From UBA2991 sp965221735 (lineage in GTDB: Bacteria; Chloroflexota; Dehalococcoidia; Tepidiformales; Tepidiformaceae): a stretch of DNA of 64,000 nucleotides. The stretch covers positions 2,728,001-2,792,000 of the forward strand of contig OZ244910.1 in NCBI GenBank assembly GCA_965221735.1, read 5' to 3'. The translations under genes and the position numbers were made by a program. Positions 9,062 through 17,995 of the stretch are shown piece by piece; positions within the stretch are counted from its first letter, which is position 1, and the number at the start of each line of letters is the position of its first letter. Below the pieces are notes generated by a model, which had not been told where the DNA came from, ran no database searches, and worked only from the letters and a program-made list of their open reading frames with translations.

Positions 9062-9805
9062 ATGCCACGGTTCGAAGCAGTGGAGCCCCAGGATGTCGTC
9101 ATCGGTCGCGACGCGGCCCGCTCGCTGGCGCCCTATGCCGAGGCGATCGAGGGCACCGAGGCCGGGAAGATCCTTCTGGATGCCGCGGACCGCGCCTCCG
9201 CGGTCGAGGCCAGTCTCGCCCTGGCAAGCATCGAAGCCGGCATTCCGGTTCGCATCTCGTGGGAGGACGAGCAGCGCCGTGTCTTGCTCTGGAAGCGCGC
9301 GACGGATCACGGCAGGTCCATCGAGAGTCGCCCCGCCCTCTCGTGGGCCGAGCTCGGTCGGGCCCGCCCCGACCTGGTGGAGGCGGGGCGGGAGCTCCTC
9401 TACTACTTCGGCGTCGGGCTCGCCATGCTCGGGACCACCCGGGCCGACGGCGGTCCGCGCGTCCACCCCGTGAGCCCTCTCATCGCAGACGGCCGGCTCC
9501 TCGCCTTCGTCATCCCCTCGCCCAAGCTGAGTGACCTCCTGCGAGACGGGCGCTACGCGCTGCACTCGTACCCACTCCCCGAGAACGAGGATGCCTTCTA
9601 CCTGACAGGACGGTCGCGGGCCGTCTCCGACCCCGCCCTTCAGGGTGCTGCCAGGGGTCTCTACCTGAACGAGCGCCCGGGGCTCGCACCCGGCGCCCTG
9701 GAGGCGCAGACGCTGTTCGAGTTTCTCGTCGACGCGTGCCTGCTCACGCGCACCGACGGGCACGGCGATCTCGCGCCACGACACACGGTGTGGCGCTCGG
9801 GCTGA
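9062..9805 (+). CDS. PNPOx-like (pyridoxamine oxidase fold) flavoprotein
   Basis: The ATG at 9062 follows an AGGGGGAG ribosome-binding site, giving 247 residues. The C-terminal half has the split-barrel flavin-binding fold: YYFGVGLAMLGTTRADGGPRVHPVSPLIADGRLLAFVIPSPKLSDLLRDGRYALHSYP in pattern, of which LGTTRADGGPRVHPVSP is the clearest part. The N-terminal 95 residues are a different alpha/beta segment that I do not recognise. Such proteins bind FMN, F420 or haem, and the cofD gene in this window makes F420 possible. The substrate is unknown. Confidence 0.7.
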   Translation: MPRFEAVEPQDVVIGRDAARSLAPYAEAIEGTEAGKILLDAADRASAVEASLALASIEAGIPVRISWEDEQRRVLLWKRATDHGRSIESRPALSWAELGRARPDLVEAGRELLYYFGVGLAMLGTTRADGGPRVHPVSPLIADGRLLAFVIPSPKLSDLLRDGRYALHSYPLPENEDAFYLTGRSRAVSDPALQGAARGLYLNERPGLAPGALEAQTLFEFLVDACLLTRTDGHGDLAPRHTVWRSG

Positions 9806-10063
9806 CGCGTGTCACCGGCACCGGGAACCTCCTCCAGTCTTGAGCGGACTTCAGGCTCGACAACGGCGCATGCTCCAGACGGCGACCAAATGGGTGCTCG
9901 TTCGACGTGGTCATGAGCACCAGCTCTGCCTGAGGACGGCGCAGGACGCCTGATCCAGGCGGGCAGGCCCCCGCCCTGACCCTTCCTTCACCGCAAGTGG
10001 AAAAGGTTCCCTTTAGAGTAGTGTCAAGTCTTCGGACCAGAGACCTGCGGTGGGGGACGCTCC

Positions 10064-10771
10064 GTGAGCACGGCAGGAATCGTGGCACTTCTCTCGGCGG
10101 CCGACTTCGGCGTGTACGCCATGTCGCTGGACCAGAGGATCGTGTTCTGGAACCGGGGGGCGGAGCGGATACTGGGGTACGCGGCCAACGAGGTCATCGG
10201 CCGTCACTGCTATGAGGTGGTGGCGGGAGTGGCCCCGGGAGGCCTGACGCCGGCATGCCTGAACGGATGCCCATCCATGCGCTCCATCCAGGAGGGGTCG
10301 ATACCCAGCGCCGCCAGGCTGGAGATGCTGTGCGCATCGGGAGAGCGGAAGTCGGTTTCGGTTACTCCGATGGTGGTCTCCGGAGCCGTGGGCGACGCGC
10401 CGCTCATCGTCCACCTGTTCGAGGACCGTGAGGAGCGGAGCGAGGGCGACACGGCGCTGGACGAGGTCCGGGCGGAGCTGTCGCAGAGCGGCGTCGACAT
10501 CGTTTCGGACCGGCCGGCGGTGATCCCGGCCGCAGGAGCCTCGACGGCACTGACGAGCCGGGAGCTGGAGGTGCTGCACCTGGTGGCCCTCGGCCGCGGG
10601 ACGGCGGAAATCGCCGCGGAGCTGGGCATCAGCCAGCACACGGTGCGGAACCACGTGCGCCACTTCCGCGGCAAGCTCAATGCCTCGACGAAGCTCGATG
10701 CGGTAGTCACCGCCCTGCGGCAGGGCATCCTGGAGTGGACCGACGACGCCGGCCCTACCCGGGGCACGTAG
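10064..10771 (+). CDS. PAS-LuxR one-component transcription regulator
   Basis: The frame opens with GTG at 10064 and gives 235 residues. Residues about 10-55 form a PAS core (YAMSLDQRIVFWNRGAERILGY). A segment with three cysteines follows (RHCYEVV and PACLNGCPS), which could bind a metal or sense redox state. The C-terminal 65 residues are a LuxR/GerE helix-turn-helix (LTSRELEVLHLVALGRGTAE, then ISQHTVRNHVRHFRGKL). There is no receiver domain, so it probably senses a ligand directly. Its target is unknown; the molybdoenzyme operon downstream is a candidate by position only. Confidence 0.85.
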   Translation: MSTAGIVALLSAADFGVYAMSLDQRIVFWNRGAERILGYAANEVIGRHCYEVVAGVAPGGLTPACLNGCPSMRSIQEGSIPSAARLEMLCASGERKSVSVTPMVVSGAVGDAPLIVHLFEDREERSEGDTALDEVRAELSQSGVDIVSDRPAVIPAAGASTALTSRELEVLHLVALGRGTAEIAAELGISQHTVRNHVRHFRGKLNASTKLDAVVTALRQGILEWTDDAGPTRGT

Positions 10772-10781
10772 CAGGACCGAA

Positions 10782-11021
10782 ATGGCCGACGAGGAAACCC
10801 GCGACGCGTACCGGGACGCCTGGGAGGCGTGGATGAAGCAGCTTGATCGCGTCCACGAGGTGCTGCTGGAGGGGGAGCGGTTGTCGCCCGACCGGCTGAA
10901 GGGGCTCCTGAACCGGGAGGCGCGGGCCAAGCAAGCCTACGACGAGGCCCGGCTGAAGCTGCTGGGGCTCGATGAGACGGCCGCGCCTGCCCCATCGGGG
11001 GACGAGAACCCGTTTCGCTAG
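10782..11021 (+). CDS. Small conserved-looking hypothetical protein
   Basis: This 79-residue, highly charged, helical protein starts ten bases after the regulator stop, with AGGA before the ATG. It has no membrane segment and no cysteine, and I recognise no family. The close spacing suggests co-transcription with the PAS-LuxR gene. Confidence 0.6.
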   Translation: MADEETRDAYRDAWEAWMKQLDRVHEVLLEGERLSPDRLKGLLNREARAKQAYDEARLKLLGLDETAAPAPSGDENPFR

Positions 11022-11052
11022 CGGGCGCCGTTGGGTGACGGACCCCTTCTGG

Positions 11053-11058
11053 TAGACT
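11053..11058 (+). promoter_or_regulatory. -10-like hexamer TAGACT
   Basis: TAGACT lies 33 bases before the ATG of the molybdopterin oxidoreductase, leaving a short leader that contains CTGGAG as ribosome-binding site. No clear -35 box is visible. Confidence 0.45.
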
Positions 11059-11091
11059 CGCGCCCGCATACCTGTTTCCTGGAGATGCCCC

Positions 11092-13239
11092 ATGGTCGAG
11101 ACCAAGAAGTCGTTCTGCCGCTTTTGCCACGCGTTCTGCCCGATAGAGGTCGACGTCGAGGACAACAAGGTCATTGAGGTTCGCGGCGACGCGAGCAACC
11201 CTGTCTACGGCGGGTACACGTGCATCAAGGGACGGCATCTGCCGGACCAGCACAACCACCCCGACCGCATCCGCACGTCGATGAAGCGCATGCCGGACGG
11301 CAGCTTCCAGCCGATCTCGAGCGAGCAAGCGCTGGACGAGATCGCGGAGCGGATGAGCGCGATCATCGAAGAGCACGGGCCTCGCTCGGTGGCGACGTAC
11401 AACGGCACGTACGCCTTCTGCAATGCGATTACGCTCTCGGTCTCGCGGGCCTGGCACGCCGGCGTGAAGTCGCCGTCGTACTACACGAGCGTGACTATCG
11501 ACCAGCCGGCGAAGGCGATCGCGGCCTCCCGGCACGGGACCTGGATGGGCGGGAGCCAGGGGTTCGACACAGCGGACGTGGCGATGCTGATCGGGAACAA
11601 CCCCGTCGTCTCCATGTTCGGCGGCGTTCCCCCCTTCAACCCATGGAAGCGGCTGCGCGACGCGCAGAAGCGCGGGCTGAAGCTGATCGTGATCGACCCG
11701 CGCAGCTCGGACGTGGCCAAGCGGGCGGACCTGCACCTGCAGGTGAGGCCGGGCGAGGACCCGACGCTGCTGGCGGGCATCATCAAGGTGATGTTCGACG
11801 AGGGGCTGGTGGACGGCGACTTCCTCGCCGGGAACGCCACCCACGTGGAGGAGCTGCGGCAGGCGGTCGACAGCTTCGACCTGGATTACGTGGAGGAGCG
11901 CTCGGGCGTGCCGGCGGCGCTGGTGGAGCGCGCGGCGCGCATGTTCGCGGGAGCGCAGCGCGGGGTGGCGTCGAGTGGGACGGGAGCGAACATGGCGCCC
12001 CACCCGAACCTGACGGAGCACTTCGTGCAGTCGCTGAACACGCTCTGCGGGCGGTTCCTGCGCGAGGGCGAGGTGGTGCCGAATCCGGGCGTCATTAGCC
12101 CCGAGCGGCCGTTCATGGCGCAGGCGAACCCGCCGAACCCGGCATGGGGCAAGGGCGAACCCAGCCGCGTGCGCGGCCTCGGCGAGGTGTTCGGCGAGAT
12201 GCCGACGGCGGCGCTGAGCGACGAGATCATCACGCCCGGCGAGGGGCGCGTGCGCGCGCTCGTGAGCGTGGGCGGCAACCCCGTGGGGGCGTGGCCGGAC
12301 CAGCTCAAGACAATCGAGGCGATGAAGCAGCTGGACCTGAACGTGAGCATCGACATCCGCTGGTCGCAGACGGCGAAGATGGCGGACTACGTGATCGCAC
12401 CGAAGCTCTCGCTGGAGCGACCGGACCTGACGGTACTGACGGACTCGTGGTACCCGGTGCCGTACGCGCACTACACGCCCGCGATGGTCGAGGCCGAGGA
12501 CGACGTGATCGAGGAGTGGGAGTTCTTCTGGAATCTGGCGCACCGGATGGGCACGGAGATCGAGCTCGCCGGCGGCCCGATGCCCATGGACGAGAAGCCG
12601 AGCACCGACGATGTGCTGGACCTGATCACGGCGAAATCGCGCATTCCGCTCGACCGCGTGCGGGAGGCGGACGGCGGGGCCATCTTCGAGGGCGAGGAAG
12701 TGCGCGTGGCGCCGAAGGCGGCGGGCGCCGACGCGCGCCTGGACGTGGCGCCGGCGGACCTCGTGGAGGAGATCGCCGAGGTGCGGGCGGAACCCGTCGT
12801 CGAAGGCGCGGGCTACGTGCCGGGCGAGGAGTTCTCGCACCGGCTGATCAGCCGGCGCATGCGGGAGTTCTACAACTCGTCGGGCCGTGACATCGCGGGC
12901 CTGACGGCACGCGACGGGGGCACGAACCCCGCCTTCATGAACCCGGTCGACGGGGCCGAGTGGGGGATCGCGGACGGCGAGGTCATCGAGATCGAGTCGG
13001 GCCGGGCCACGATCCTGGGCGTCGCTGCCTTCACCGACGACGTGCCCTCGGGCGTCATCTCGATGGCGCACTCGTGGGGCGACGTGCCGGAGACCGACCA
13101 GGACGTCCGCAGTATCGGCGGGAGCACCAACCGCCTCGTGAACAACGAGGAAGCGTACGACCCGATCACGGGCATGGCGCGGCAGAGCGCCATCCCGGTC
13201 AACATCCGCCCGGCGAAGGAGCCGGTGGGCGCCAGCTAG
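11092..13239 (+). CDS. Molybdopterin-dependent oxidoreductase, DMSO reductase family
   Basis: This 715-residue protein begins with an iron-sulfur motif C-x2-C-x3-C (Cys9, Cys12, Cys16) and a fourth cysteine at 44 (TCIKGR), which would hold a [4Fe-4S] cluster. The molybdopterin domain follows, with SGTGANMAPHPNLTEHFVQSLNTLCG typical of the family, of which GANMAPHPNLTEHF is the core. The C-terminal molydop-binding domain contains NSSGRDIAGL and the MAHSWGDVPETD segment. There is no Tat signal, so it should be cytoplasmic. It is followed 14 bases later by a nitroreductase gene, which suggests a joint redox pathway. The substrate cannot be told. Confidence 0.9.
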   Translation: MVETKKSFCRFCHAFCPIEVDVEDNKVIEVRGDASNPVYGGYTCIKGRHLPDQHNHPDRIRTSMKRMPDGSFQPISSEQALDEIAERMSAIIEEHGPRSVATYNGTYAFCNAITLSVSRAWHAGVKSPSYYTSVTIDQPAKAIAASRHGTWMGGSQGFDTADVAMLIGNNPVVSMFGGVPPFNPWKRLRDAQKRGLKLIVIDPRSSDVAKRADLHLQVRPGEDPTLLAGIIKVMFDEGLVDGDFLAGNATHVEELRQAVDSFDLDYVEERSGVPAALVERAARMFAGAQRGVASSGTGANMAPHPNLTEHFVQSLNTLCGRFLREGEVVPNPGVISPERPFMAQANPPNPAWGKGEPSRVRGLGEVFGEMPTAALSDEIITPGEGRVRALVSVGGNPVGAWPDQLKTIEAMKQLDLNVSIDIRWSQTAKMADYVIAPKLSLERPDLTVLTDSWYPVPYAHYTPAMVEAEDDVIEEWEFFWNLAHRMGTEIELAGGPMPMDEKPSTDDVLDLITAKSRIPLDRVREADGGAIFEGEEVRVAPKAAGADARLDVAPADLVEEIAEVRAEPVVEGAGYVPGEEFSHRLISRRMREFYNSSGRDIAGLTARDGGTNPAFMNPVDGAEWGIADGEVIEIESGRATILGVAAFTDDVPSGVISMAHSWGDVPETDQDVRSIGGSTNRLVNNEEAYDPITGMARQSAIPVNIRPAKEPVGAS

Positions 13240-13253
13240 GCGAGGAGGCATCC

Positions 13254-13913
13254 ATGGCCGACGCGAAGTCCGGCACGAACGACGTCTGGGAGGCGATCTA
13301 CACGCAGCGGGCCATCCGCCGCTGGACGGATCAGCCGGTCCCGGACGAGCTCATCTGGAAGGTCATCGAGGCGGGCACGAAAGCGCCCTCGGGCAGCAAC
13401 CTGCAGCCGTGGCGTTTCCTCGTGATCAAGGATCAGGAGACGCGGGACGCGATCTCGGCGCAGCTTCGACAGGGCCTGGAGAATCCCGGCCTGCAGTCGA
13501 TGATCGACAACGCGATCAAGTCCGGCACGAAGGGCGAGCGCCTGATGATGACGGGCGCGCGCGGGCTCTTCGAGAACCTGGCCTCGGCGCCGGTCTTCAT
13601 CGTGCCCTGCATCTACCAGATCGCCTCGCCGACGCAGGATCCGACGACGCTGCTGGCGGGGAGCTCCATCTACCAGGCGGTGCAGAACATCATGCTGGCC
13701 GCGCGGGCGCTGGGGCTCGGGACCGTAATGACGACGTTCCAGGGCGCCGTCGACGGGATACTGCGGGAGCGCTGCGGGATTCCCGACGACGCCGTGCCGG
13801 CGGCCATCATCCCGATGGGCTTCCCCGACGCGAACTTCGGTCCGACCAACCGCAAGCCGGTGGACGAAGTGACCAACTGGGAGCGCTGGGACGCCACGCA
13901 GGCGCGCGACTAG
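13254..13913 (+). CDS. Nitroreductase-family FMN oxidoreductase
   Basis: The ATG at 13254 has an AGGAGG site and lies 14 bases after the molybdoenzyme stop, so the two form an operon. The 219 residues show the family signature: YTQRAIRRWTDQPVPDELI, then APSGSNLQPWRFLVI for FMN phosphate and ribityl contacts, and ALGLGTVMTTF in the second half. It should use NAD(P)H to reduce nitro groups, quinones or an enoate. Partner and substrate are unknown. Confidence 0.9.
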   Translation: MADAKSGTNDVWEAIYTQRAIRRWTDQPVPDELIWKVIEAGTKAPSGSNLQPWRFLVIKDQETRDAISAQLRQGLENPGLQSMIDNAIKSGTKGERLMMTGARGLFENLASAPVFIVPCIYQIASPTQDPTTLLAGSSIYQAVQNIMLAARALGLGTVMTTFQGAVDGILRERCGIPDDAVPAAIIPMGFPDANFGPTNRKPVDEVTNWERWDATQARD

Positions 13914-13949
13914 CGCGAAACGCAGCCGGCGCCATCGAGGGGTCGGGCG

Positions 13950-14681
13950 ATGATCGCGCTCTACCGCTTCTGGCCTGAGTCGCGCGCGGCCGTGCGCGGG
14001 TCGGTCGAGGGCGCGGAGTCAGCCGCGCCCGGTGGCGGTGGACCGCCGCTCGCCGACATAGCGACGACGCTGGGAGCGTACGACCTCGCGGTCGACCTGG
14101 GTGAGGCGGGAAGCGCCGGGGAAGCAGCCTCACGGGCGCTGGGCGTGGCGGAGGCGGTGGTCGCGGGGCGGGTGTGGCGCGAGGGGACGGGCTGGGCGGC
14201 GGAGGTGGAGGCGACAGGCATCGCGATTCCCGAACCGGAGATCGAGGCGTTCGGGGACATCGCCGCAGACGTGCCGTTCCTGCTGCTGCGGGCGATGGGT
14301 GGCTGGAACCTGGTGGCCTCTCCGGACCGGGAGACGTGGCTCACGCTCTCGATGACGTTCCTGAACCGCCGCGCCTATCAGCGCTTCAACACGGAAGGGG
14401 CGTGGTTCAGCCCGGACGTGAACGAGCTGGCGACCCTCGTGATGGGCACGCACAACACGCGGGATGTCGAGGGCACGTGCCTGACCTACGACATCCCGGG
14501 GCTCTCGCTGGTGGACTGGGAGGATGAGGGGCAGGCCGCGCTGAGCGGCGGCGAGCCGGAGGCGTCGCGGAGCGCGATGCTGGCGGAGGAGCTGCACTAC
14601 GCGGCGCTGCTGCGGACCCCGGCGGACTCGTTGCGGGAGGCGCTTGCGCCGCTCGGGTCCGAGCTGTTCGTCGAGGGGTAA
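13950..14681 (+). CDS. Hypothetical protein
   Basis: This 243-residue open frame has a ribosome-binding site (GAGGGGTCGGGCG before ATG) and consistent high-GC codon use. It lies 36 bases after the nitroreductase gene. There is no membrane segment or known motif. The middle contains an aromatic-rich stretch (MTFLNRRAYQRFNTEGAWF) suggestive of a beta domain. I do not recognise a family. Confidence 0.55.
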   Translation: MIALYRFWPESRAAVRGSVEGAESAAPGGGGPPLADIATTLGAYDLAVDLGEAGSAGEAASRALGVAEAVVAGRVWREGTGWAAEVEATGIAIPEPEIEAFGDIAADVPFLLLRAMGGWNLVASPDRETWLTLSMTFLNRRAYQRFNTEGAWFSPDVNELATLVMGTHNTRDVEGTCLTYDIPGLSLVDWEDEGQAALSGGEPEASRSAMLAEELHYAALLRTPADSLREALAPLGSELFVEG

Positions 14682-14698
14682 CTGGCAGGACCGCTCGC

Positions 14699-15138
14699 CT
14701 ACGCGCCGGCGCTCGTGAAGTCGCCCAGGTGCTCCCCGTAGTGATGAGCGCCGTTCGCTCCGACGATGTAGGCGCCGAGTCCGTCGTGGGCGGCAAGCAG
14801 GTCATCGGGAAGCCGTGAGGCCGCAGCCAGGAACGCCTCGCGGGCGGCCTCCGCCTCCGTCTGTACCCCGGCCCAGCTCTCCCCTCCGCTTCCGCTCGCG
14901 CCCGGGCGTTGAACGCGTCGATGTCGGGAACGCCCGGCCGCTCACCTCCTGCGATCCGCGCCAGGCGGTCGACGGAGAGGCGATGCCAGGCGGCGACATG
15001 CGCGACAACTTCCAGCAACGTCCAACCATCGGCACGCCGGGTCTCGGGGGCGAGACCCTGGAGACTCGCCGACCAGCGCTCAAACGCCTTCCGCTCCATG
15101 CCCAGCAGGGTCGCCTTGTCCGTGACAGCGTCGCTCAT
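14699..15138 (-). pseudogene. DinB/maleylpyruvate-isomerase-like protein with a frameshift
   Basis: The first 85 codons from the ATG at 15138 give a DinB-type helix bundle (GWTLLEVVAHVAAWH, with the usual metal His). The frame then becomes a basic low-complexity read. From about 14885 the homologous continuation is in another frame: ESWAGVQTEAEAAREAFL, then HHYGEHLGDF and a stop at 14699, which is the normal end of this family. A single missing base near 14885, in a CTCCCCTCC run, explains it. Either the gene is broken or the sequence has an error there. Confidence 0.75.
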
Positions 15139-15160
15139 CCCCGAGCGCTCCCCGGAATTC

Positions 15161-16195
15161 TCAGCGCAGGGGCTCCACGACCATGACCGCCTGACCGACG
15201 ATATCTCCGGCCTCCAGCATGGCGGTGGCCTCGTTCACCTGCTCGATGGTGCAGCGGAAGGTGACGATGGTGGGGATGGGGAGGCGACCGTCCTCGATCC
15301 ACTCGAGGAGGACGGGCACGTCTTCGTCGGGGCTGGGAGGGTCGGGGAGGGTGTAGCCGGCGGCGGCGACGATGGCGTCAAGCTCTTCCTGGCGCTCCTC
15401 GGTGCCGGGAAGCCCGACGACGAGGGCGCTGCCGCCATCACGCACGGAGGTGCGGCCGGGGCGGGAGGCGGTCTCGAACTCGTAGACGCAGTCGAAGAGG
15501 TGGTCGACGCCCCCCGGGACAAGCTCGGCGATGCGCTCGACGGCGGCGGCGCTGCTCAGGTTCAGGGTCTCGGTTGCGCCGGCCGCGCTGGCGGCCTCGA
15601 GCCGCTCGTGGTCACGGGCGACGGCGATGACCGTGCCGGAGCCGGCGGCGGCGGCCGCGGCGATGGTCGAGAGGCCCACGCCCGCGCAGCCGAAGACGGC
15701 GACGCTGTCGCCTTCCCCGACGCCGGCGGTGCGGACGGCGCTGGCGGCGAGGAGGGAGGTGTTCCCGAGGACGGAAGCGCCCTCCTTGTCCATGAGGTTG
15801 GGGATGGGGACGACGAACTGCTCGTCGAGGACGAGGTTGGTGCCCCAGGCGCCGGCGGGGGGCACCTCCGTCTCGGTGCCGTCGTCGAACTCGACGAGGG
15901 GGAGTTCGGCTTCGCGGCCGGGGTCCGCGCTCCAGGGCGTGATGAGGACGACGTCGCCGACCTTGCAGCGCGTGACCTCGCTGCCGACCTCAAGGACGCG
16001 GGCGGTGCCCTCGCGCCCGGGGATGACGGGAAGGGGCTGGGGCTCCTCTACCTGCTGAAGCTGGCCGTGCTCGATGCCGGCGGCGTAGATCTCGAGGACG
16101 GCCTGGTGCGGTCCCGGGTCGGGGAGCTCCAGCTCCTGGATGGCGCAGACTCCGAAGTCGCCCTCGAGGACGACGACGCGGGCGGTTGTTGGCAT
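15161..16195 (-). CDS. Medium-chain dehydrogenase/reductase, zinc-independent type
   Basis: This 344-residue protein has the GroES-like N-terminal domain (PLPVIPGREGTARVLEVGSEV) and a Rossmann domain with VAVFGCAGVGLSTIAAAAAAG for NAD(P)H. The zinc-binding CGTD and GHE motifs of alcohol dehydrogenases are replaced (GIEHGQ, GREG), so it is likely a quinone-oxidoreductase or enoyl-reductase type enzyme. It starts nine bases after the Rieske-like gene in the same direction, so the two probably act together. Confidence 0.88.
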   Translation of the reverse strand: MPTTARVVVLEGDFGVCAIQELELPDPGPHQAVLEIYAAGIEHGQLQQVEEPQPLPVIPGREGTARVLEVGSEVTRCKVGDVVLITPWSADPGREAELPLVEFDDGTETEVPPAGAWGTNLVLDEQFVVPIPNLMDKEGASVLGNTSLLAASAVRTAGVGEGDSVAVFGCAGVGLSTIAAAAAAGSGTVIAVARDHERLEAASAAGATETLNLSSAAAVERIAELVPGGVDHLFDCVYEFETASRPGRTSVRDGGSALVVGLPGTEERQEELDAIVAAAGYTLPDPPSPDEDVPVLLEWIEDGRLPIPTIVTFRCTIEQVNEATAMLEAGDIVGQAVMVVEPLR

Positions 16196-16204
16196 GGGGC
16201 GCGA

Positions 16205-17551
16205 CTACTCCTGGCGCTCGACGTAGGGCGCGAGCAGCTGGGGCACGCGCAGGTCTTCGGGGATGCGCTCGGGGCCGATCATGCGGTCGAGCTGCTCGGC
16301 GCAGTTCCAGATGCGCCGCTCCTGGTAGCTGACGGGCATGCCGGTGAGGCCGGGCGAATTGAGCGACTTCTGCATGGGCGCCATGTTCCGCGTGTCCTCT
16401 TCCATGACGACGTCGAAGCCGTCGAGGCGCTGCCGCCAGACCTCGGAGGAGGCGGGGGAGGGGGCATCGCCCCAGTCGACGCAGAAGGTGATCCACTCGA
16501 AGCGGGTCGTGCCCACATCGAGCGGCCAGGCGAGGAGGAAGGGCATGCCCGTGGCGCTCACGGGCGTGACGAGGTTGGGGAAGGCGCTGAAGGCCGTGCT
16601 GGTGCAGCGCGTCATGCCGTTGACGGTCTTGATCTCGGCCATCCCGTCGTGGAGCGCGCCGAAGGCCTGGCGGTCGAGGTCGACGCGCCAGTCGAGCTGG
16701 TGGTCCATGCCGGTCATCTCGGCGGCGCGCTTGGAGAGGGGGGTGATCATGCGGGAATGGCCGTTGGGCAGGACGCCCATGGTGGCTCCGCGCTGGTCGA
16801 GCCCGGAGACGCCCGCTTTCTGGTGGATGTGCTTGAAATGGTAGACCTCCTGGAAGGCCTCGACGGTGACCTTCCAATTGCAGGGGATGATGGTCCAGCG
16901 CTTATCGATCATGCGGAGCGTGGCGCCCTGGAACATCGACATCTGCTCCGGCAGGGGGTACAGCCAGTCGAGCAGTGGCTCGGCGTCCGGGTCCTGGTTG
17001 ATGAAGACCCAGCCGTCCCACGTCTCGCAACGCAGCTCGCGGATCCTGTGCCTGTCCTCGGGGATCCCCGTCTTGTCGCCCACGAACTTCCCGGTGGTGA
17101 AGTCGTAGAGGTGGCCCTCGCAGCAGCGGAAGACGCCTTCGGGGAGCTTGCGGCGGGGGAACTCCTGCTGGAACTGGAGGTTGTTCCCGGCGGAATCGAA
17201 CTCCTTCCAGTGGAAGAGGTGGCTGTCCTCGGGAACGTCGAAGAGGGGGGAGCCGTCGCAGCAGGCGTTCTCGAAGGCGTGGATGGCAAGGTCCTCGCCA
17301 CGCACGAGCACGACCTGGATCCCGATGTGGTCCCAGACCTGGTAGGAGCCGGGCTCGGGAAGCTCCTCCTCGCGCGTGGCGTAGAGCCAGACGCTGGTCC
17401 AGAAGTGCTTCATCTCGAGGTCGTAGAACTCCTGGCTGCGGTAGCGGCCCGCGGGGAGGTCGGGGAACTTGGGGAAGCCCTCGGGCGGCCCCTCCCGCGA
17501 GAACTCGTAGCGGATCTCATCCTTCAGCCGTTCGACGAGCGCTTCCTGCAT
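16205..17551 (-). CDS. Rieske-oxygenase-like alpha subunit with a degenerate Rieske domain
   Basis: The ATG at 17551 follows GGAGGG, giving 448 residues, the normal length of ring-hydroxylating oxygenase alpha subunits. The catalytic half is intact: NWKVTVEAFQEVYHFKHIH provides Glu235, His238 and His243, and VVMEEDTRNM provides Asp386, the 2-His-1-carboxylate iron site. In the N-terminal half the first Rieske pair, normally C-x-H in NVCRHRG, is NACCDG (residues 95-100) with no His. The second pair, normally CPYHGW, reads CCEGHL at 143-148. The spacing between halves is about 46 residues instead of about 20. It pairs with the MDR gene downstream and has a paralogue at 59.5-60.8 kb. Confidence 0.9.
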   Translation of the reverse strand: MQEALVERLKDEIRYEFSREGPPEGFPKFPDLPAGRYRSQEFYDLEMKHFWTSVWLYATREEELPEPGSYQVWDHIGIQVVLVRGEDLAIHAFENACCDGSPLFDVPEDSHLFHWKEFDSAGNNLQFQQEFPRRKLPEGVFRCCEGHLYDFTTGKFVGDKTGIPEDRHRIRELRCETWDGWVFINQDPDAEPLLDWLYPLPEQMSMFQGATLRMIDKRWTIIPCNWKVTVEAFQEVYHFKHIHQKAGVSGLDQRGATMGVLPNGHSRMITPLSKRAAEMTGMDHQLDWRVDLDRQAFGALHDGMAEIKTVNGMTRCTSTAFSAFPNLVTPVSATGMPFLLAWPLDVGTTRFEWITFCVDWGDAPSPASSEVWRQRLDGFDVVMEEDTRNMAPMQKSLNSPGLTGMPVSYQERRIWNCAEQLDRMIGPERIPEDLRVPQLLAPYVERQE

Positions 17552-17596
17552 GGGTCCCTCCGGGTCCGGCACTGGCCGCGCCGGTCGCGTCCTGCG

Positions 17597-17602
17597 ATTC
17601 TA
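17597..17602 (-). promoter_or_regulatory. -10-like hexamer TAGAAT for the Rieske-like gene
   Basis: TAGAAT on the minus strand lies 45 bases before the ATG at 17551, giving a leader that carries the GGAGGG ribosome-binding site. Confidence 0.4.
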
Positions 17603-17656
17603 CGCGCTGACCGGCACGTTGCCGCACAGGCCAGCCGGTTGCTGGAGGAGCCGCCC

Positions 17657-17995
17657 ATGATTCGCCACATCGTCACGATCACGCTGCGGGAGGACGCCTC
17701 GACCGACGACATCGAGTCGTTCTTCGAAGAGCTCGGCCCCATCAGCCGTCATCCCAAGGCGATCGACTACTACTGCGGCTGGAACTTCCAGGACCTCGGC
17801 GACCCCTGCGACATCGGCATCTCGTGCTCGTTCGCGACCCACGGCGACTTCGAGGAGTACATGGCCTCGCCGGACCACGCGCCACCCGGGGTCTACCTGC
17901 GGAAGATCTCGGACCACTGGAGCGTCATCGACTACGTGGAGGGCTCGCCCCAGGACGCGAAGGCAGCGACGCGGTCCGAGCGGGGGAGCGCATGA
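17657..17995 (+). CDS. Dabb-family (stress-responsive alpha/beta barrel) protein
   Basis: The ATG at 17657 has GGAGGAG upstream and gives 112 residues. MIRHIVTITLREDASTDDIE and the later HGDFEEYMASPDHA match the ferredoxin-like Dabb fold, which forms dimers and is found in small monooxygenases, cyclases and stress proteins. It overlaps the next gene in an ATGA, so it is translated together with the PdxA-like enzyme. No catalytic role can be assigned. Confidence 0.8.
   Translation: MIRHIVTITLREDASTDDIESFFEELGPISRHPKAIDYYCGWNFQDLGDPCDIGISCSFATHGDFEEYMASPDHAPPGVYLRKISDHWSVIDYVEGSPQDAKAATRSERGSA

Noticed and set aside
10210..13251. Very long open frame on the minus strand opposite the regulator and molybdoenzyme genes.
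   Set aside because: It is the antisense read of two convincing genes in high-GC DNA and is rich in Arg, His and Pro without any motif.
14909..17655. Long plus-strand frame running into the Dabb gene.
   Set aside because: Only the last 112 residues (from 17657) form a real domain; the rest is antisense to the MDR and Rieske-like genes.
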